A stretch of DNA of 64,000 nt from Chlamydiota bacterium (GCA_013287915.1 JABDCX010000002.1:37187-101186); one strand, 5' to 3'. Shown: positions 21,405 to 32,064, numbered from the stretch's first letter. Numbers and translations: made by a program. Notes: generated by a model not told the origin, from the letters alone.

Positions 21405-21896
21405 GAAGAAATCACGATGAGATTCCCTGAGTAGCGGCGAGCGAACGGGGAAGAGCCCAAACCAGGAATTTATTCCTGGGGTTGTAGGACCAGTTAAAAG
21501 ATCGGGAAATCCTAGCAGAACACTTCTGGAAAGCTGGGCAGTATAGGGTGAAAGCCCCGTATGCGAAAGGATAACCCGACAAGACTGGCACCTGAGTAAA
21601 GCCGGACACGTGAAACCCGGTTTGAATCTAGGGGGACCACCCTCTAAGGCTAAATACTCGTTGATGACCGATAGTGAACCAGTACCGTGAGGGAAAGGTA
21701 AAAAGAACCCCTGTTAGGGGAGTGAAATAGAACCTGAAACCAGTAGCCTACAAACGATCGAAGGCCTATGCCCTTTTTAAGGGAATGGCTGACGGTGTGC
21801 CTTTTGCATGATGAGCCAGCGAGTTGCTGTTAGATGGCAAGGTTAAGGGACATACGTTCCGCAGCCGAAGCGAAAGCGAGTGTGAATAGCGCGAAT

Positions 21897-22055
21897 GCTA
21901 GATAACAGCCATTTTTTATTACCGTTATACGCCTATGCGTGAGACAGATTCCTTCATGTGCGACGAAGCAGATATTCCATATCTGCGAGGAGCAAAGGGA
22001 GGAAGATGGCCGCGTATACGGCTTAGAAGGGTGATAAAAATTGGTTGTTATCTGG
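21897..22055 (+). other. Putative 23S intervening sequence / helix extension 1
   Basis: gctagataacagccattttttattacc pairs with ggtgataaaaattggttgttatctggc; inner hairpin gcagatattccatatctgc. No counterpart in the E. coli 23S recalled from memory. Confidence 0.75.
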
Positions 22056-22248
22056 CCAGTCATCTGACGCAGACACGAAACCAAGTGATCTATCCATGAC
22101 CAGGTTGAAGCAAGGGTAACACCTTGTGGAGGACCGAACTAGTAACTGTTGAAAAAGTTTTGGATGAGTTGTGGATAGGGGTGAAAGGCCAATCAAACTT
22201 GGAGATATCTTGTTCTCTTCGAAATAACTTTCGGGTTAGCCTCGGACA

Positions 22249-22418
22249 GGATACCACAATCCTTTACAGCCTTGCATTTAGAGCAGCGCGAAAGCTCCCG
22301 CGATTTGACGATCGTAAGTGGGTTAATATTTTTTAATATTGACCCACTTACGATCGCACAAAGCCCGGGGCTTTGGCGCGGTCTAAATGTAAGTCTGTAA
22401 TGGGTTGTGGTATCAGAA
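22249..22418 (+). other. Putative 23S intervening sequence / helix extension 2
   Basis: gataccacaatcctttacagccttgcatttaga pairs with tctaaatgtaagtctgtaatgggttgtggtatc; terminal stem acgatcgtaagtgggttaatatt/aatattgacccacttacgatcg. Confidence 0.8.
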
Positions 22419-23476
22419 GTTCTAGAGGGGTAGAGCACTGAATTCACGCGGGGGCCTACCGGCCTACCAAAGGAAATCAAACTCCGAATACTCTAGAAAA
22501 AGTCCGGGAGATAGACAGTGGGGGATAAGCTTCATTGTCAAAAGGGGAACAGCCCAGATCGCCGATTAAGGCCCCTAATTTTGTGCTAAGTGAGTAAGGA
22601 AGTGGAGTCTCAAAAACAGTTGGGATGTTGGCTTAGAGGCAGCCATCATTTAAAGAGTGCGTAACAGCTCACCAATCGAGAGACTCTGCGCCGATAATAT
22701 CCGGGACTAAAGCACAGAGCCGAAATCGCGGGTTTACAACGCAAGTTGTAAGCGGTAGAAGAGCGTAGTTTTTCCGTTGAAGATATACCGTAAGGAGTGT
22801 TGGAGGGAAAACTAGTGAGAATGCATGGCATGAGTAAACGATAAAGGGTGTGAAAATCACCCTCGCCGAAAACCTAAGGTTTCCAGGGTAAAGTTCGTCT
22901 TCCCTGGGTTAGCCGGACCCTAAGCTGAGGCTGAAAAGCGTAAGCGATGGATAGCAGGTTAAATATTCCTGCGCCGCTAAATGGTGTATACGATGGGTTG
23001 ACGAAGTTAAGTTAAGTGTGCGGACGATTGGAAATGTCCGTGGAGCCACGTGGTGGGCTGATAGGAAAATCCGTCAGCAGAAAACCAGATGGCGCCCAAG
23101 GGGAATCGCAAGAGGAACCGATGACATGGCGCGATGCTTCCAAGAAATAGACCCTAGTTTCCATAAGCGACCGTACCAAAACCGACACAGGTGGGTAGGA
23201 AGAAGATTCTAAGGCGCGCGAGAGAACTCTCGTTAAGGAACTCGGCAAATTATCCTCGTAACTTCGGGAAAAGAGGAGCCTTTTGAGGTGATAGGGTTTA
23301 CCCCTAAAGCCTCGGGAGGCCGCAGAGAAATGGCCCAGGCGACTGTTTAACAAAAACACAGCACTATGCAAAGACGACTTAAGTCGAAGTATATGGTGTG
23401 ATGCCTGCCCAATGCCAAAAGGTCAAAAGGAGATGTTAGCAGCAATGCGAAGCATTGAATTTAAGCCCTGGTGAAT

Positions 23477-23548
<72 letters not shown>

Positions 23549-23993
23549 ATAACGATCTGGGCACTGTCTCAACGAGAGGCTCGGTGAACTTGTAGTAGCG
23601 GTGAAGATGCCGTTTACCCGCAATAAGACGGAAAGACCCCGTGAACCTTTACTGTACTCTGATATTGGCTCTTGACTTGTCATGTGTAGGATAACCAGGA
23701 GACTGTGAAGCCGTGCCGTCAGGCATGGTGGAGTCAACGTTGAAATACTGGTCTTGACAAGTCGGGAATCTAACAAACTCCCGTGAAGCCGGGATTTGGA
23801 CATTGTCAGACGGGCAGTTTTGCTGGGGCGGTATCCTCCTAAAAAGTAACGGAGGAGTCCCAAGCTTGCCTCATCGTGGTTGGCAATCACGAGAAGAGCG
23901 TAAAGGTAGAAGGCAAGTTAACTGCGAGACCAACAAGTCGAGCAGATACGAAAGTAGGGCTTAGTGATCCGGCGGTGGAAAGTGGAATCGCCG

Positions 23994-24036
<43 letters not shown>

Positions 24037-24088
24037 GCCACCAAGAGTTCATATCGACGTGGCGGTTTGGCACCTCGATGTCGACTCA

Positions 24089-24122
<34 letters not shown>

Positions 24123-24791
24123 TGGCTGTTCGCCAATTAAAGCGGTACGCGAGTTGGGTTCAAAACGTCGTGAGACAGTTTGGTCCCTATCTTTTGTGGG
24201 CGTAGGATATTTGAGAGGAGCTGCTTCTAGTACGAGAGGACCGAAGTGGACGAACCAATGGTGTTCCGGTTGTTCTGCCAAGGGCATTGCCGGGTAGCTA
24301 TGTTCGGAAAGGATAAGCGTTGAAAGCATCTAAACGCCAAGCCTCCCTCAAGATAAGATATCCCAATGAGACTCCATGAAGACTACGTGGTAGATAGGTT
24401 GGAGGTGTAAGTGCAGTAATGCATTGAGCTTACCAATACTAACAGTCCAATGGCTTGACCAACTTTTTCTTGAGTAGCCTTCTAAGGCTATTCAAGAAAA
24501 GGTGAAACTACGAAAGCCATAATGGCCCTGGTTGTGACTAGCGTCACAACCGGGGTGATACTTCAAGCGTCGATTAATGTTTAGTGACTTGATTCATTTG
24601 TCTGAAGAGGCTTTCTCGTTGTGAATTCTTTGAGAGAGTTCTGGAGATTTTCAGACCGGTTTACCCCATCGTCTCGAAATCCATATGCGCTTGTATATGG
24701 ATGAGAGGGGATGGCGGTAAAACGGGCGAAAAGATCCTGAAGGCTCTCGAAGAGGCACAACAAGAAAGCCTCCTCGAGGCGTTAAAGCTTT

Positions 24792-24908
24792 TCTTGGTGG
24801 CATTAGAGAGGGGGAAATACCTGATCCCATTCCGAACTCAGAAGTCAAGCCCCTCATCGCCAATGGTACTGCACACAAGAGTGTGGGAGAGTAGGTCGCC
24901 GCCAAGTT
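24792..24908 (+). rRNA. rrf: 5S ribosomal RNA
   Basis: cttggtggcattagagagggggaaatacctgatcccattccgaactcagaagtcaagcccctcatcgcc...gggagagtaggtcgccgccaag. Confidence 0.95.
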
Positions 24909-24916
24909 TTTATTTT

Positions 24917-24953
24917 GTGCCTTAGCAGCTTCGCTGCTAAGGCCTTTTTTTTA
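24917..24953 (+). terminator. Rho-independent terminator of the rRNA operon
   Basis: gccttagcagcttcgctgctaaggctttttttt-type perfect stem with T run. Confidence 0.93.
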
Positions 24954-25084
24954 GTCTAAAACCTTTTTCCGCGGGCTTGCGCGCCGCAGCTCCGCAGCTA
25001 CCCTATGAAAGAATGAGAAGGTCACACCTTCTCTCAAGACCGACAAGCATTTAACATGACCTAAAACTAATGAATGGAGGCAAC

Positions 25085-26221
25085 ATGTCAAGCCCAGTAA
25101 TTCTAAGTAGTCATCAAGATACCGGAGATGCAAGGCATGATCAAACCGGAAATCAAGTAATCGCCTATAATGGAAGATCCATAAGCAATCCTTCATCAAC
25201 ATCAACTGATGTTAATTTTGACAAACTAAATTCGGAACATCTACAAAAAATAAGAGAGTTTTTTATTAATTTCCAAAACAGCTTGGCCAAATCCATAAAC
25301 TCTCATGATCGTTATCGATATATGCCCCTTAATCCCTATACCGAAAATCTGTCTTTTGACAAAGATGGTAGTGTGAGCAATTTTCACCCCGTTCACTTTC
25401 TCAGTAAATGCTTATGCATTACTACGTTGGGCTTGTCATCAATTCCTTGTTATTTTGGACAATGCAAGGCTGAAGAAAGAACGGAAATTCCAGAAGGAAT
25501 CAAACAATTTGCTATCCGTACTGCTTTAGGGTTAAGTTTTATCTTCCATGAAATCATTGCAGCGTTAGACACTGAAAGCAATAAACAACTTTCAGATTAT
25601 TTTGTATCATTATTTACTCCAAGTTTACCTCAAGATGTTTATTTTATGCTCATGCGGAGCATAAGTTTTTCCGGAACTTATTTTTCAAAACCCACTTTTG
25701 ATGATAAGAATGAATTAAAAACAGTTAAGGGGTCTAAATTGTCATTTTACCAGATTACTTTAATGGGCGTGCGCACCATCGAGGGTGGTAAATACGAACC
25801 AATTCATCCTAAAGTATTAAAATCTACCAAAGAACTCAATCTTTATCGATGGGGAACATCAGATTTTATTAATGCGATATATTTACAACGTAATTCAGAG
25901 CATTTTATATATCGTTTTGGCGATCCCTGTAGTAATCGCTTTTTTAAAGGAGCTGCGTATGATGATATAGTTTTAGACAAGCAATTATATAATGAATTTT
26001 GGCGCAATACAGATAATTTGGCCAAACTCTTCTTAACTCAAACGGAATTTCAAACATATGTACAACAAATTCCTGTTGCACCTACACCTTCAAATTATCC
26101 ACCTAAAGTTTATCAAGAGGTTGTTATTGGTTATAACTACGACAGCCACCTTGAACCGGAAACTAAAAAAATCCGATCTTCTTGGAAAGCAATATTAGAG
26201 CACAATAATTTCATGATTTGA
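25085..26221 (+). CDS. Hypothetical protein, family A paralog 1
   Basis: Start reassigned (GGAGG then ATG). Shares YNGRSISNPSSTST, GVRTIEGGKYEPIHP, LYRWGTSD and EFWRNTDNLAKLFLT with genes at 27149 and 28692. Confidence 0.8.
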   Translation: MSSPVILSSHQDTGDARHDQTGNQVIAYNGRSISNPSSTSTDVNFDKLNSEHLQKIREFFINFQNSLAKSINSHDRYRYMPLNPYTENLSFDKDGSVSNFHPVHFLSKCLCITTLGLSSIPCYFGQCKAEERTEIPEGIKQFAIRTALGLSFIFHEIIAALDTESNKQLSDYFVSLFTPSLPQDVYFMLMRSISFSGTYFSKPTFDDKNELKTVKGSKLSFYQITLMGVRTIEGGKYEPIHPKVLKSTKELNLYRWGTSDFINAIYLQRNSEHFIYRFGDPCSNRFFKGAAYDDIVLDKQLYNEFWRNTDNLAKLFLTQTEFQTYVQQIPVAPTPSNYPPKVYQEVVIGYNYDSHLEPETKKIRSSWKAILEHNNFMI

Positions 26222-26314
26222 CTAACAATCGCGGCGTCACTAGGGAGTTATGTTATTCAAATCGGCGGTGGTGGTGGTTCATGATGCATTCTTTGCCCAA
26301 ACTTCCGGCAGGGA

Positions 26315-26490
26315 TTAGTTATTGGAAGAAGGTTCCTTTAGTAGATAAGTTGGACAAGTTCCAGGGGAGATTATATATAATCGACATTCATCTTGACTCA
26401 AGTATCGATTAGCTAATTCATCTGCACTTTTCCAAAACTCTTCGAATAAGTTTTTCTGTAATAATACATTTGAATGACTCCCAATTTCCT
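26315..26490 (-). pseudogene. Remnant of family A C-terminus
   Basis: Minus-strand frame NVLLQKNLFEEFWKSADELANRYLSQDEC matches IVLDKQLYNEFWRNTDNLAKLFLTQTEF of paralog 1; abuts the repeat at 26491. Confidence 0.7.
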
Positions 26491-26609
26491 CTGTCTCTAG
26501 AGGGCCGGCAGAGGATGAATGTATTCTGTCGCAGCTTCGCAGCTGAAACTCTCTAATATTCGTCTCCGCGGGCTTACGCGCTGCGTCTATCCGCTGCTTC
26601 GCAGCTAGG
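26491..26609. repeat. ~120 bp repeat R1, copy 1
   Basis: tgtctctagagggccggcagaggatgaatgtattctgtcgcagcttcgcagctgaaactctctaatattcgtctccgcgggcttacgcg...; nearly identical to 30097-30220. Confidence 0.9.
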
Positions 26610-26688
26610 GTTTTGAGTGACAGAGCTGCTTCTATGTTCTAGTGTGAACTTAGGAGATGCCGGCGGGTTAGGCTTAGCAGCTGGCCTC

Positions 26689-26955
26689 CTAGGGTCTATC
26701 AGGAGGCTGTGCAAATTCCCCCGGAGTTAAGTAGTGCTGAGCCAATTCTTCAACTCTTTGCCAAAAAATAACTTTGTCATCTCTTTGAGTGGGACTGCCA
26801 GCGATGTCTTCTTTTTTCTCCGACCCATTTTTTATTATCACTAGATCATTCTTCCTCATAGCAGATGTTTGATCATTATACCTAAACGATAAATGTTTTA
26901 AACTAAGTTTGTTAGATTCCTGCATTAGGCTAACGCTTTTTCTAGCGAAAAACAA
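26689..26955 (-). pseudogene. Truncated family A member (C-terminal fragment only)
   Basis: MRKNDLVIIKNGS...KVIFWQRVEELAQHYLTPGEFAQ aligns to the C-terminus of 27149-28378 (MRENDLKIVEGN...KTVFWQNVEELAHHYLTEEEL). Confidence 0.75.
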
Positions 26956-27148
26956 CTCCTAAAATAGCGCTAGAGAATGAATGTGCTGGTTTTTCAGGAT
27001 CGACTTATTAGTTTCCCAAAGCGAATCCGTCACTATCTTCAAACCGATGCCATCTTGCAAAAAGTGCTGTGCATTGTGACCAAAGAGATCAAGAAGAAAG
27101 TGATCACCTGTAGCCCAAAAGTTTCCAATCCCGAATTTGGCTCCGAAT

Positions 27149-28378
27149 CTAATCGCTGAAATCGCCAGGAATAATCTGCTTAAGCTCCCGCAGTTGCTTA
27201 AGCTCCTCCTCAGTCAAGTAGTGATGGGCCAATTCTTCCACGTTTTGCCAAAAGACAGTTTTGTTCGCGTCATTGCTCGTCACTAGCTTACCCCCTACTA
27301 ACTTCGTCTGCGGGTTACCTTCTACTATTTTTAGATCATTTTCTCTCATAGAAGGATTATCACCAACATACCTATAAGATAAACCCTTTAAATAATAAGC
27401 ATCCATTGTTCCCCATCTATAAAGCGGAAATTTATGAAATTTATCACGGCTCTTTAGTTCTTCAAAAAGCCGTCTACTTTCCGGTTGATACGGCTCTAAT
27501 TTACCACCATCATAAGTACGTACTCCTGTTGAGAAAAGATGCTTAATTGAAAATTCAAAACCATCAATAGTATTAAATTTAAGCATAGGTTTAGGTACGG
27601 TCACTCCTAATTCATAAATATTAAGGCTGTGCATAAGTATTCTGTAAATGTTCGAATTTTTAAAATCGGATGGCTTGTCGTCATCTTGCCGATAATCATC
27701 GGGTGAACGTCTGTATTCAGTTGGAAAACAATAACAAATAACAACAGCAGTAAAGTAATCTATAAGATCTTTATAACTCCCTGGTGTCAAAATAGGGATG
27801 TAATCTTGATAGATATAAACTAAAGCGAGGGCGATACGATTAGCGAAATATTTAATATTTGGCTGGATTTCATTTGTCACAGAGGCATTAGAAACCGAAC
27901 AGCAAAGATAGGGTATACCCAAAGTAAACACATTGCAACAATCCCATAACGTTTTTCCATGGTCTTCATTCGTTATTGCATCATAGTTATCGTTATTGAT
28001 AGCCACGGATGTATTGCTACCAACCCATCGATTCATGTTTTCTGTAATAGAATTGGCAAGAGCTCCTTTTAGTTGAAAAAAGAAATTTCTTCTTGTCACA
28101 TTCTCTTCGGTAAAATTTGTGACTGCACCCATTTCTAAAACGCTTGGACTTTTTGTTGAGCTTGCAGATAGTGCTGTTGCAGAAAATGATCGTGGACTTC
28201 CTTGTCTTTCACTAGAATGTTGTGGAGAGACGGGAATTATTGGGGTTGCAGTAGGATTTATAGAATAATGTCGCCCATCAGAAGTCACAGTTTTAGAATC
28301 ATTCGTGATGGTAGGATCATGTTCTTCACCCACCGCGATACCACGCACTCCTGAGGGGATAATTTGTTTGCTATGCAT
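27149..28378 (-). CDS. Hypothetical protein, family A paralog 2
   Basis: AAAGGAG ribosome site; shared motifs LFSTGVRTYDGGKLEPYQPE, FPLYRWGTMDAYYLKGLSYRY, VFWQNVEELAHHYLT. Confidence 0.85.
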   Translation of the reverse strand: MHSKQIIPSGVRGIAVGEEHDPTITNDSKTVTSDGRHYSINPTATPIIPVSPQHSSERQGSPRSFSATALSASSTKSPSVLEMGAVTNFTEENVTRRNFFFQLKGALANSITENMNRWVGSNTSVAINNDNYDAITNEDHGKTLWDCCNVFTLGIPYLCCSVSNASVTNEIQPNIKYFANRIALALVYIYQDYIPILTPGSYKDLIDYFTAVVICYCFPTEYRRSPDDYRQDDDKPSDFKNSNIYRILMHSLNIYELGVTVPKPMLKFNTIDGFEFSIKHLFSTGVRTYDGGKLEPYQPESRRLFEELKSRDKFHKFPLYRWGTMDAYYLKGLSYRYVGDNPSMRENDLKIVEGNPQTKLVGGKLVTSNDANKTVFWQNVEELAHHYLTEEELKQLRELKQIIPGDFSD

Positions 28379-28691
28379 GATGACTTTCTCCTTTTGATGA
28401 CTGGATTATGGACAAAAACTCAGTCTTCGCCTAATTATTTGTTAAGAGCAGGACTTCAGCGATATTAATAGAGCCTAATTTAGCTGTTAATGCATTTGAT
28501 GTCAAAACACTGTTTTGCTCTGGATCCGAAAAAAGGGACAAGCCTCCCAAGAACAGTATATCTCTATATTTCGCAACAACGTCACAAACTGACTGGCTAA
28601 CGGAATAGGCGGCAAATCCTTTTTTGTGCTTGGAGTGCTGATATCGACAATTGTTAGGCTTGTGATGCAAGCTACATAGGCATAATTTAGG

Positions 28692-29933
28692 TCAGGGTGT
28701 TTGAAATTCCTGCTTGGTCAAGAAAAGAGAGGCTAAATCTTCCACTTTTTGCCAAAAGATAGCTTTTTCTGAGAAATCAATATGATTGGTTGGAATCTGA
28801 AAGTCGTCTTTATTTCGTTCCTCCCTAATTATTTTTAGATCGTTCTTTGGCATTTCAGAAATATCCTTGTAATTATTCCTATCCGATTGAATCTGATACA
28901 TATACGATCGATTTTTTAAATTATATGCATCAATTGTCCCCCATCTATAAAGTGGAAAATTACGGCGATTTTTCAGTTCATTAAAATGTCGTTGGCAATC
29001 TGGATGTGTTGGCTCCAGCTTGGTACCATCATGTGTGCATATCCCTGTGGAAAAAAGCTGGTTAAATGAAAATTCAAAACCCTCATTAGTTCTGAGTCGG
29101 GTGGGCATAATACCTAGATTTACCTCAAAGCAACAGTTTTGGTCTATTCGAAAATACAAGCCTTCTTCTTCTCGCAAATTAAGACTACTCATAACTATCG
29201 TGTAAACATCAGAATATATAAAGTCGGATGGCCTGCGTTCGTAAACTACTCCCTCTCCTTGGTCTATTATGTGATGGCGAGGGAAGCAATATTTTATAAC
29301 AATATCAGCAAAACGATTGATAAGGGTTCCATTACTTTTACTTGTCAAAATAGGGATGTGGTCTTGATAGATATAAACAACGGCGAGAGCTATACGATGA
29401 GCGAAGTAGTTGATATCTCGTGGTATGCTATCGGAGTTAAATGATGTTCTGTTCATGCAGCAAGTTAGCGTACAACAATTTGGAATACCACCCGTTGTAG
29501 CTTCATAATTATCGTTGTTGAATTTAACAGTAGTAGTAGAACTACCTAATACTGGTACAATAAATATTTCTCGGGCAAGTGTATCTCTTAATTGAAAAAA
29601 GAACGTTCTTCTTCTTACATTTTCTTCGGTCAGAGCAGTAATGGGATTTACTTCACCCATTTCTAAAACACTCGGATTTGTAGTTGTGCTTGGAGATAGT
29701 GCTTTTGCTGAGTAAAGTGGCGGGCTTTCATGCCTTCCAACAAAATTATGCGGTTGAACAATTGTTGGGATGACATTGGTGCTTGATGTCGAATGATGAC
29801 TGATAAGTCGGCCAATATAGCTTGCAGTTTTAGAACCCTTTGGGGCATCTGGTCCGGGTCCTACGCCTGCCGCGGCAAGATTGTTATCTACGTCAATCCC
29901 TGAGGGATTAATTTTTTTTTTGCTAACAAACAT
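28692..29933 (-). CDS. Hypothetical protein, family A paralog 3
   Basis: Shared motifs LFSTGICTHDGTKLEPTHPD, FPLYRWGTIDAYNLKNRSYMY, IFWQKVEDLASLFLTKQEF. Confidence 0.85.
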   Translation of the reverse strand: MFVSKKKINPSGIDVDNNLAAAGVGPGPDAPKGSKTASYIGRLISHHSTSSTNVIPTIVQPHNFVGRHESPPLYSAKALSPSTTTNPSVLEMGEVNPITALTEENVRRRTFFFQLRDTLAREIFIVPVLGSSTTTVKFNNDNYEATTGGIPNCCTLTCCMNRTSFNSDSIPRDINYFAHRIALAVVYIYQDHIPILTSKSNGTLINRFADIVIKYCFPRHHIIDQGEGVVYERRPSDFIYSDVYTIVMSSLNLREEEGLYFRIDQNCCFEVNLGIMPTRLRTNEGFEFSFNQLFSTGICTHDGTKLEPTHPDCQRHFNELKNRRNFPLYRWGTIDAYNLKNRSYMYQIQSDRNNYKDISEMPKNDLKIIREERNKDDFQIPTNHIDFSEKAIFWQKVEDLASLFLTKQEFQTP

Positions 29934-30096
29934 GTGTCTTTCTCCTTTTAAATCTCGGTTTGCTACCTACTGTTCAGATGGTTTTGGGGATATCAAGTTC
30001 TACAGAATATAGAAAAAGAAAAAAAAATCAACATGAATTTGTTTGCCGGATTGCGACAAAATCGCTCAAAATCCGCCTAAAACCTACTTCTGCAAT

Positions 30097-30220
30097 TGTC
30101 TCTAGAGGGGCGGCAGAGGATGAATGTATTCTGTAGCAGCTTCGCAGCTGAAACTCTCTAATACTCGTCTCCGCGGGCTTACGCGCCGCGGCTATCCGCT
30201 GCCGCTGCTTCGCAGCTAAG
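30097..30220. repeat. ~120 bp repeat R1, copy 2
   Basis: Direct-orientation copy of 26491-26609, ending in gctgcttcgcagctaaggcctttttttt (terminator-like). Confidence 0.9.
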
Positions 30221-30271
30221 GCCTTTTTTTTGGCATAATCCAGACCCAGATCAGGTCTAATCGGGTTTTCT

Positions 30272-31330
30272 TTACTGTTGACCTTGCACCATGTTTTTTA
30301 GCGAAGGCAAAACAGCCTCGCTTCCTTTAATATCTCCTCTATAGCCACGTAAACGCGCTTCTTCTTCACGTTGTTTAAGCTCTTGCAGCAATTGTTTTGC
30401 TTCAGTCAGCCCATCAATTTCTCTATTTGCGGAGTCTCTGATCTCTTTTTCAAGGACATGAATCATTCGGGAAATTCCAAAGCGGCTTGCTTCTTTTAGA
30501 ATCTTAGTAGGGGCGTTTTCATTCTCATTTTCAAGATCGAGATCTTGAAGGGAATCAAGAGGTAATCTGGCTTTGGCTGCGTAGATCTGTTTGATTGCTG
30601 TGTCGAAACGCTGCCTGTAAGATTGGGGGACATTTTCTCTTCGTGCTTGATAATCGGGCGTTTGTTCATATTCAACCCGTGATTTCAAATAATTGATTGC
30701 GTGTTCGTTAAAGCGCGCAAAATTCTCGTATGAACGGAAGCCGCTTTTCCAGAAGGGGGGGAGGCCGGCATCTTCGAATTTGATATACGTGGTTCCGTGT
30801 GTATGAAGTTTTTCATTTCCAGGAAGGTACATGAACAAAATGTTTTTTTTGTTTTGCCCGGGGAGCTGCCCTTCCTCAAATTCGACTCCATTGTTGACAA
30901 CGCCGTATTCATTCATGTGAGTTGAAATGCGATGGTAGACAGGGCAATAAGGGTCATCTTTGAGGCTTTCTTCCATATATTTGACGATCCGTCCTGTTTC
31001 GTCTTCGATTCGCATCGCTCCTCTTAGATGCTGTTCTTTTGTTAAACATGTTTGTGCTGTCAAATACCACATGAGAGCGAGCACCGTTTCCCGATCTCCA
31101 GTGGGCATAGGTTTTGTTTCGTCGCTCAGCTGAGGGACGATTTCATTTTCGGCCATGGTAATAAATTGTTTGATTTCATCGTGACTAACACCACAATATT
31201 GGCAATATTTTTCCATTTCTCGTTTTAAATGTGGATTGTTTTTGTATAAGGCAGAATCATCGGCATTGAAGTCCAAATGGTGAAGATGATGTGATGGAAC
31301 AATGTCTTTTAAACTACTAAACGGGTTCAT
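30272..31330 (-). CDS. Hypothetical protein
   Basis: Long ORF; start reassigned to MNPFSSLKDIVPSHHLHHL. No family recognised. Confidence 0.75.
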   Translation of the reverse strand: MNPFSSLKDIVPSHHLHHLDFNADDSALYKNNPHLKREMEKYCQYCGVSHDEIKQFITMAENEIVPQLSDETKPMPTGDRETVLALMWYLTAQTCLTKEQHLRGAMRIEDETGRIVKYMEESLKDDPYCPVYHRISTHMNEYGVVNNGVEFEEGQLPGQNKKNILFMYLPGNEKLHTHGTTYIKFEDAGLPPFWKSGFRSYENFARFNEHAINYLKSRVEYEQTPDYQARRENVPQSYRQRFDTAIKQIYAAKARLPLDSLQDLDLENENENAPTKILKEASRFGISRMIHVLEKEIRDSANREIDGLTEAKQLLQELKQREEEARLRGYRGDIKGSEAVLPSLKNMVQGQQ

Positions 31331-31514
31331 AATAAAACCAACAGTTAATAATTGTATATCTTTATTATAAACCATTGTTATATAATGTAAAATATTAATT
31401 ATAATGTTATAGGGTGCTGGAGAGGAAAAATAGACGATTTTTTAAGCTTTTCTTGTCAGAAATCGGGGAGAATGTGTATATTCCTAGATATTTCTGAGAT
31501 AATTTTGGAGAATT

Positions 31515-32042
31515 ATGACCATAACGCGTTCTATTCTGGCGATGATTGCTGTGATTGCCCTCTCGAACTACCTGGTGCAGTACCCGATCAACGATTGGCT
31601 GACTCTGGGGGCATTTCCCTATCCACTTTCCTTTTTGATTACAGAGCTCACAAACCGATATCATGGAGCTGAAAAGGCTCGGGGAGTGGTTTACGTCGGT
31701 TTTATGTTTGGGGTTTTCGTTTCGCTTTTTTTGACTGTTCCACGGATTGCGATTGCCTCAGGAAGCGCATTTTTGATAGCCCAATTATTGGATATTTTTA
31801 TATTTAATCGCTGGAGACAGGGGGGATGGTGGCAGGCGCCCTTGGTTGCATCCCTATCGGCTTCTTTTGTCGATACCGTTGTGTTTTGGTTAATTGCCTT
31901 TGGAGGGAGTGATGCCCCGTGGTTGACTTGGACGATTGGCGACTATGGTGTAAAGGTCTTCATGGATCTCGTTTTATTGTATCCATTCCGATTGTTAATT
32001 AATCGTTATTCGGTCATTGCAATTATTGCGCCACAAGAATAA
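31515..32042 (+). CDS. VUT/YhhQ-family transporter (queuosine-precursor transporter-like), copy 1
   Basis: LVQYPINDWLTLGAFPYPLSFLITELTNRYHG...ASGSAFLIAQLLDIFIF...SFVDTVVFW. Confidence 0.85.
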   Translation: MTITRSILAMIAVIALSNYLVQYPINDWLTLGAFPYPLSFLITELTNRYHGAEKARGVVYVGFMFGVFVSLFLTVPRIAIASGSAFLIAQLLDIFIFNRWRQGGWWQAPLVASLSASFVDTVVFWLIAFGGSDAPWLTWTIGDYGVKVFMDLVLLYPFRLLINRYSVIAIIAPQE

Positions 32043-32064
32043 CGTTATTATTAGGAGTTTTTTT

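Noticed and set aside
26977-27159. 60 aa ORF (ILQKVLCIVTKEIKKKVITCSPKV) as a transposase fragment
   Set aside because: Suggestive only; no catalytic motif or terminal repeats, so not called.
28431-28670. 79 aa minus-strand ORF between family A paralogs
   Set aside because: No ribosome site or motif recognised; coding status unclear.
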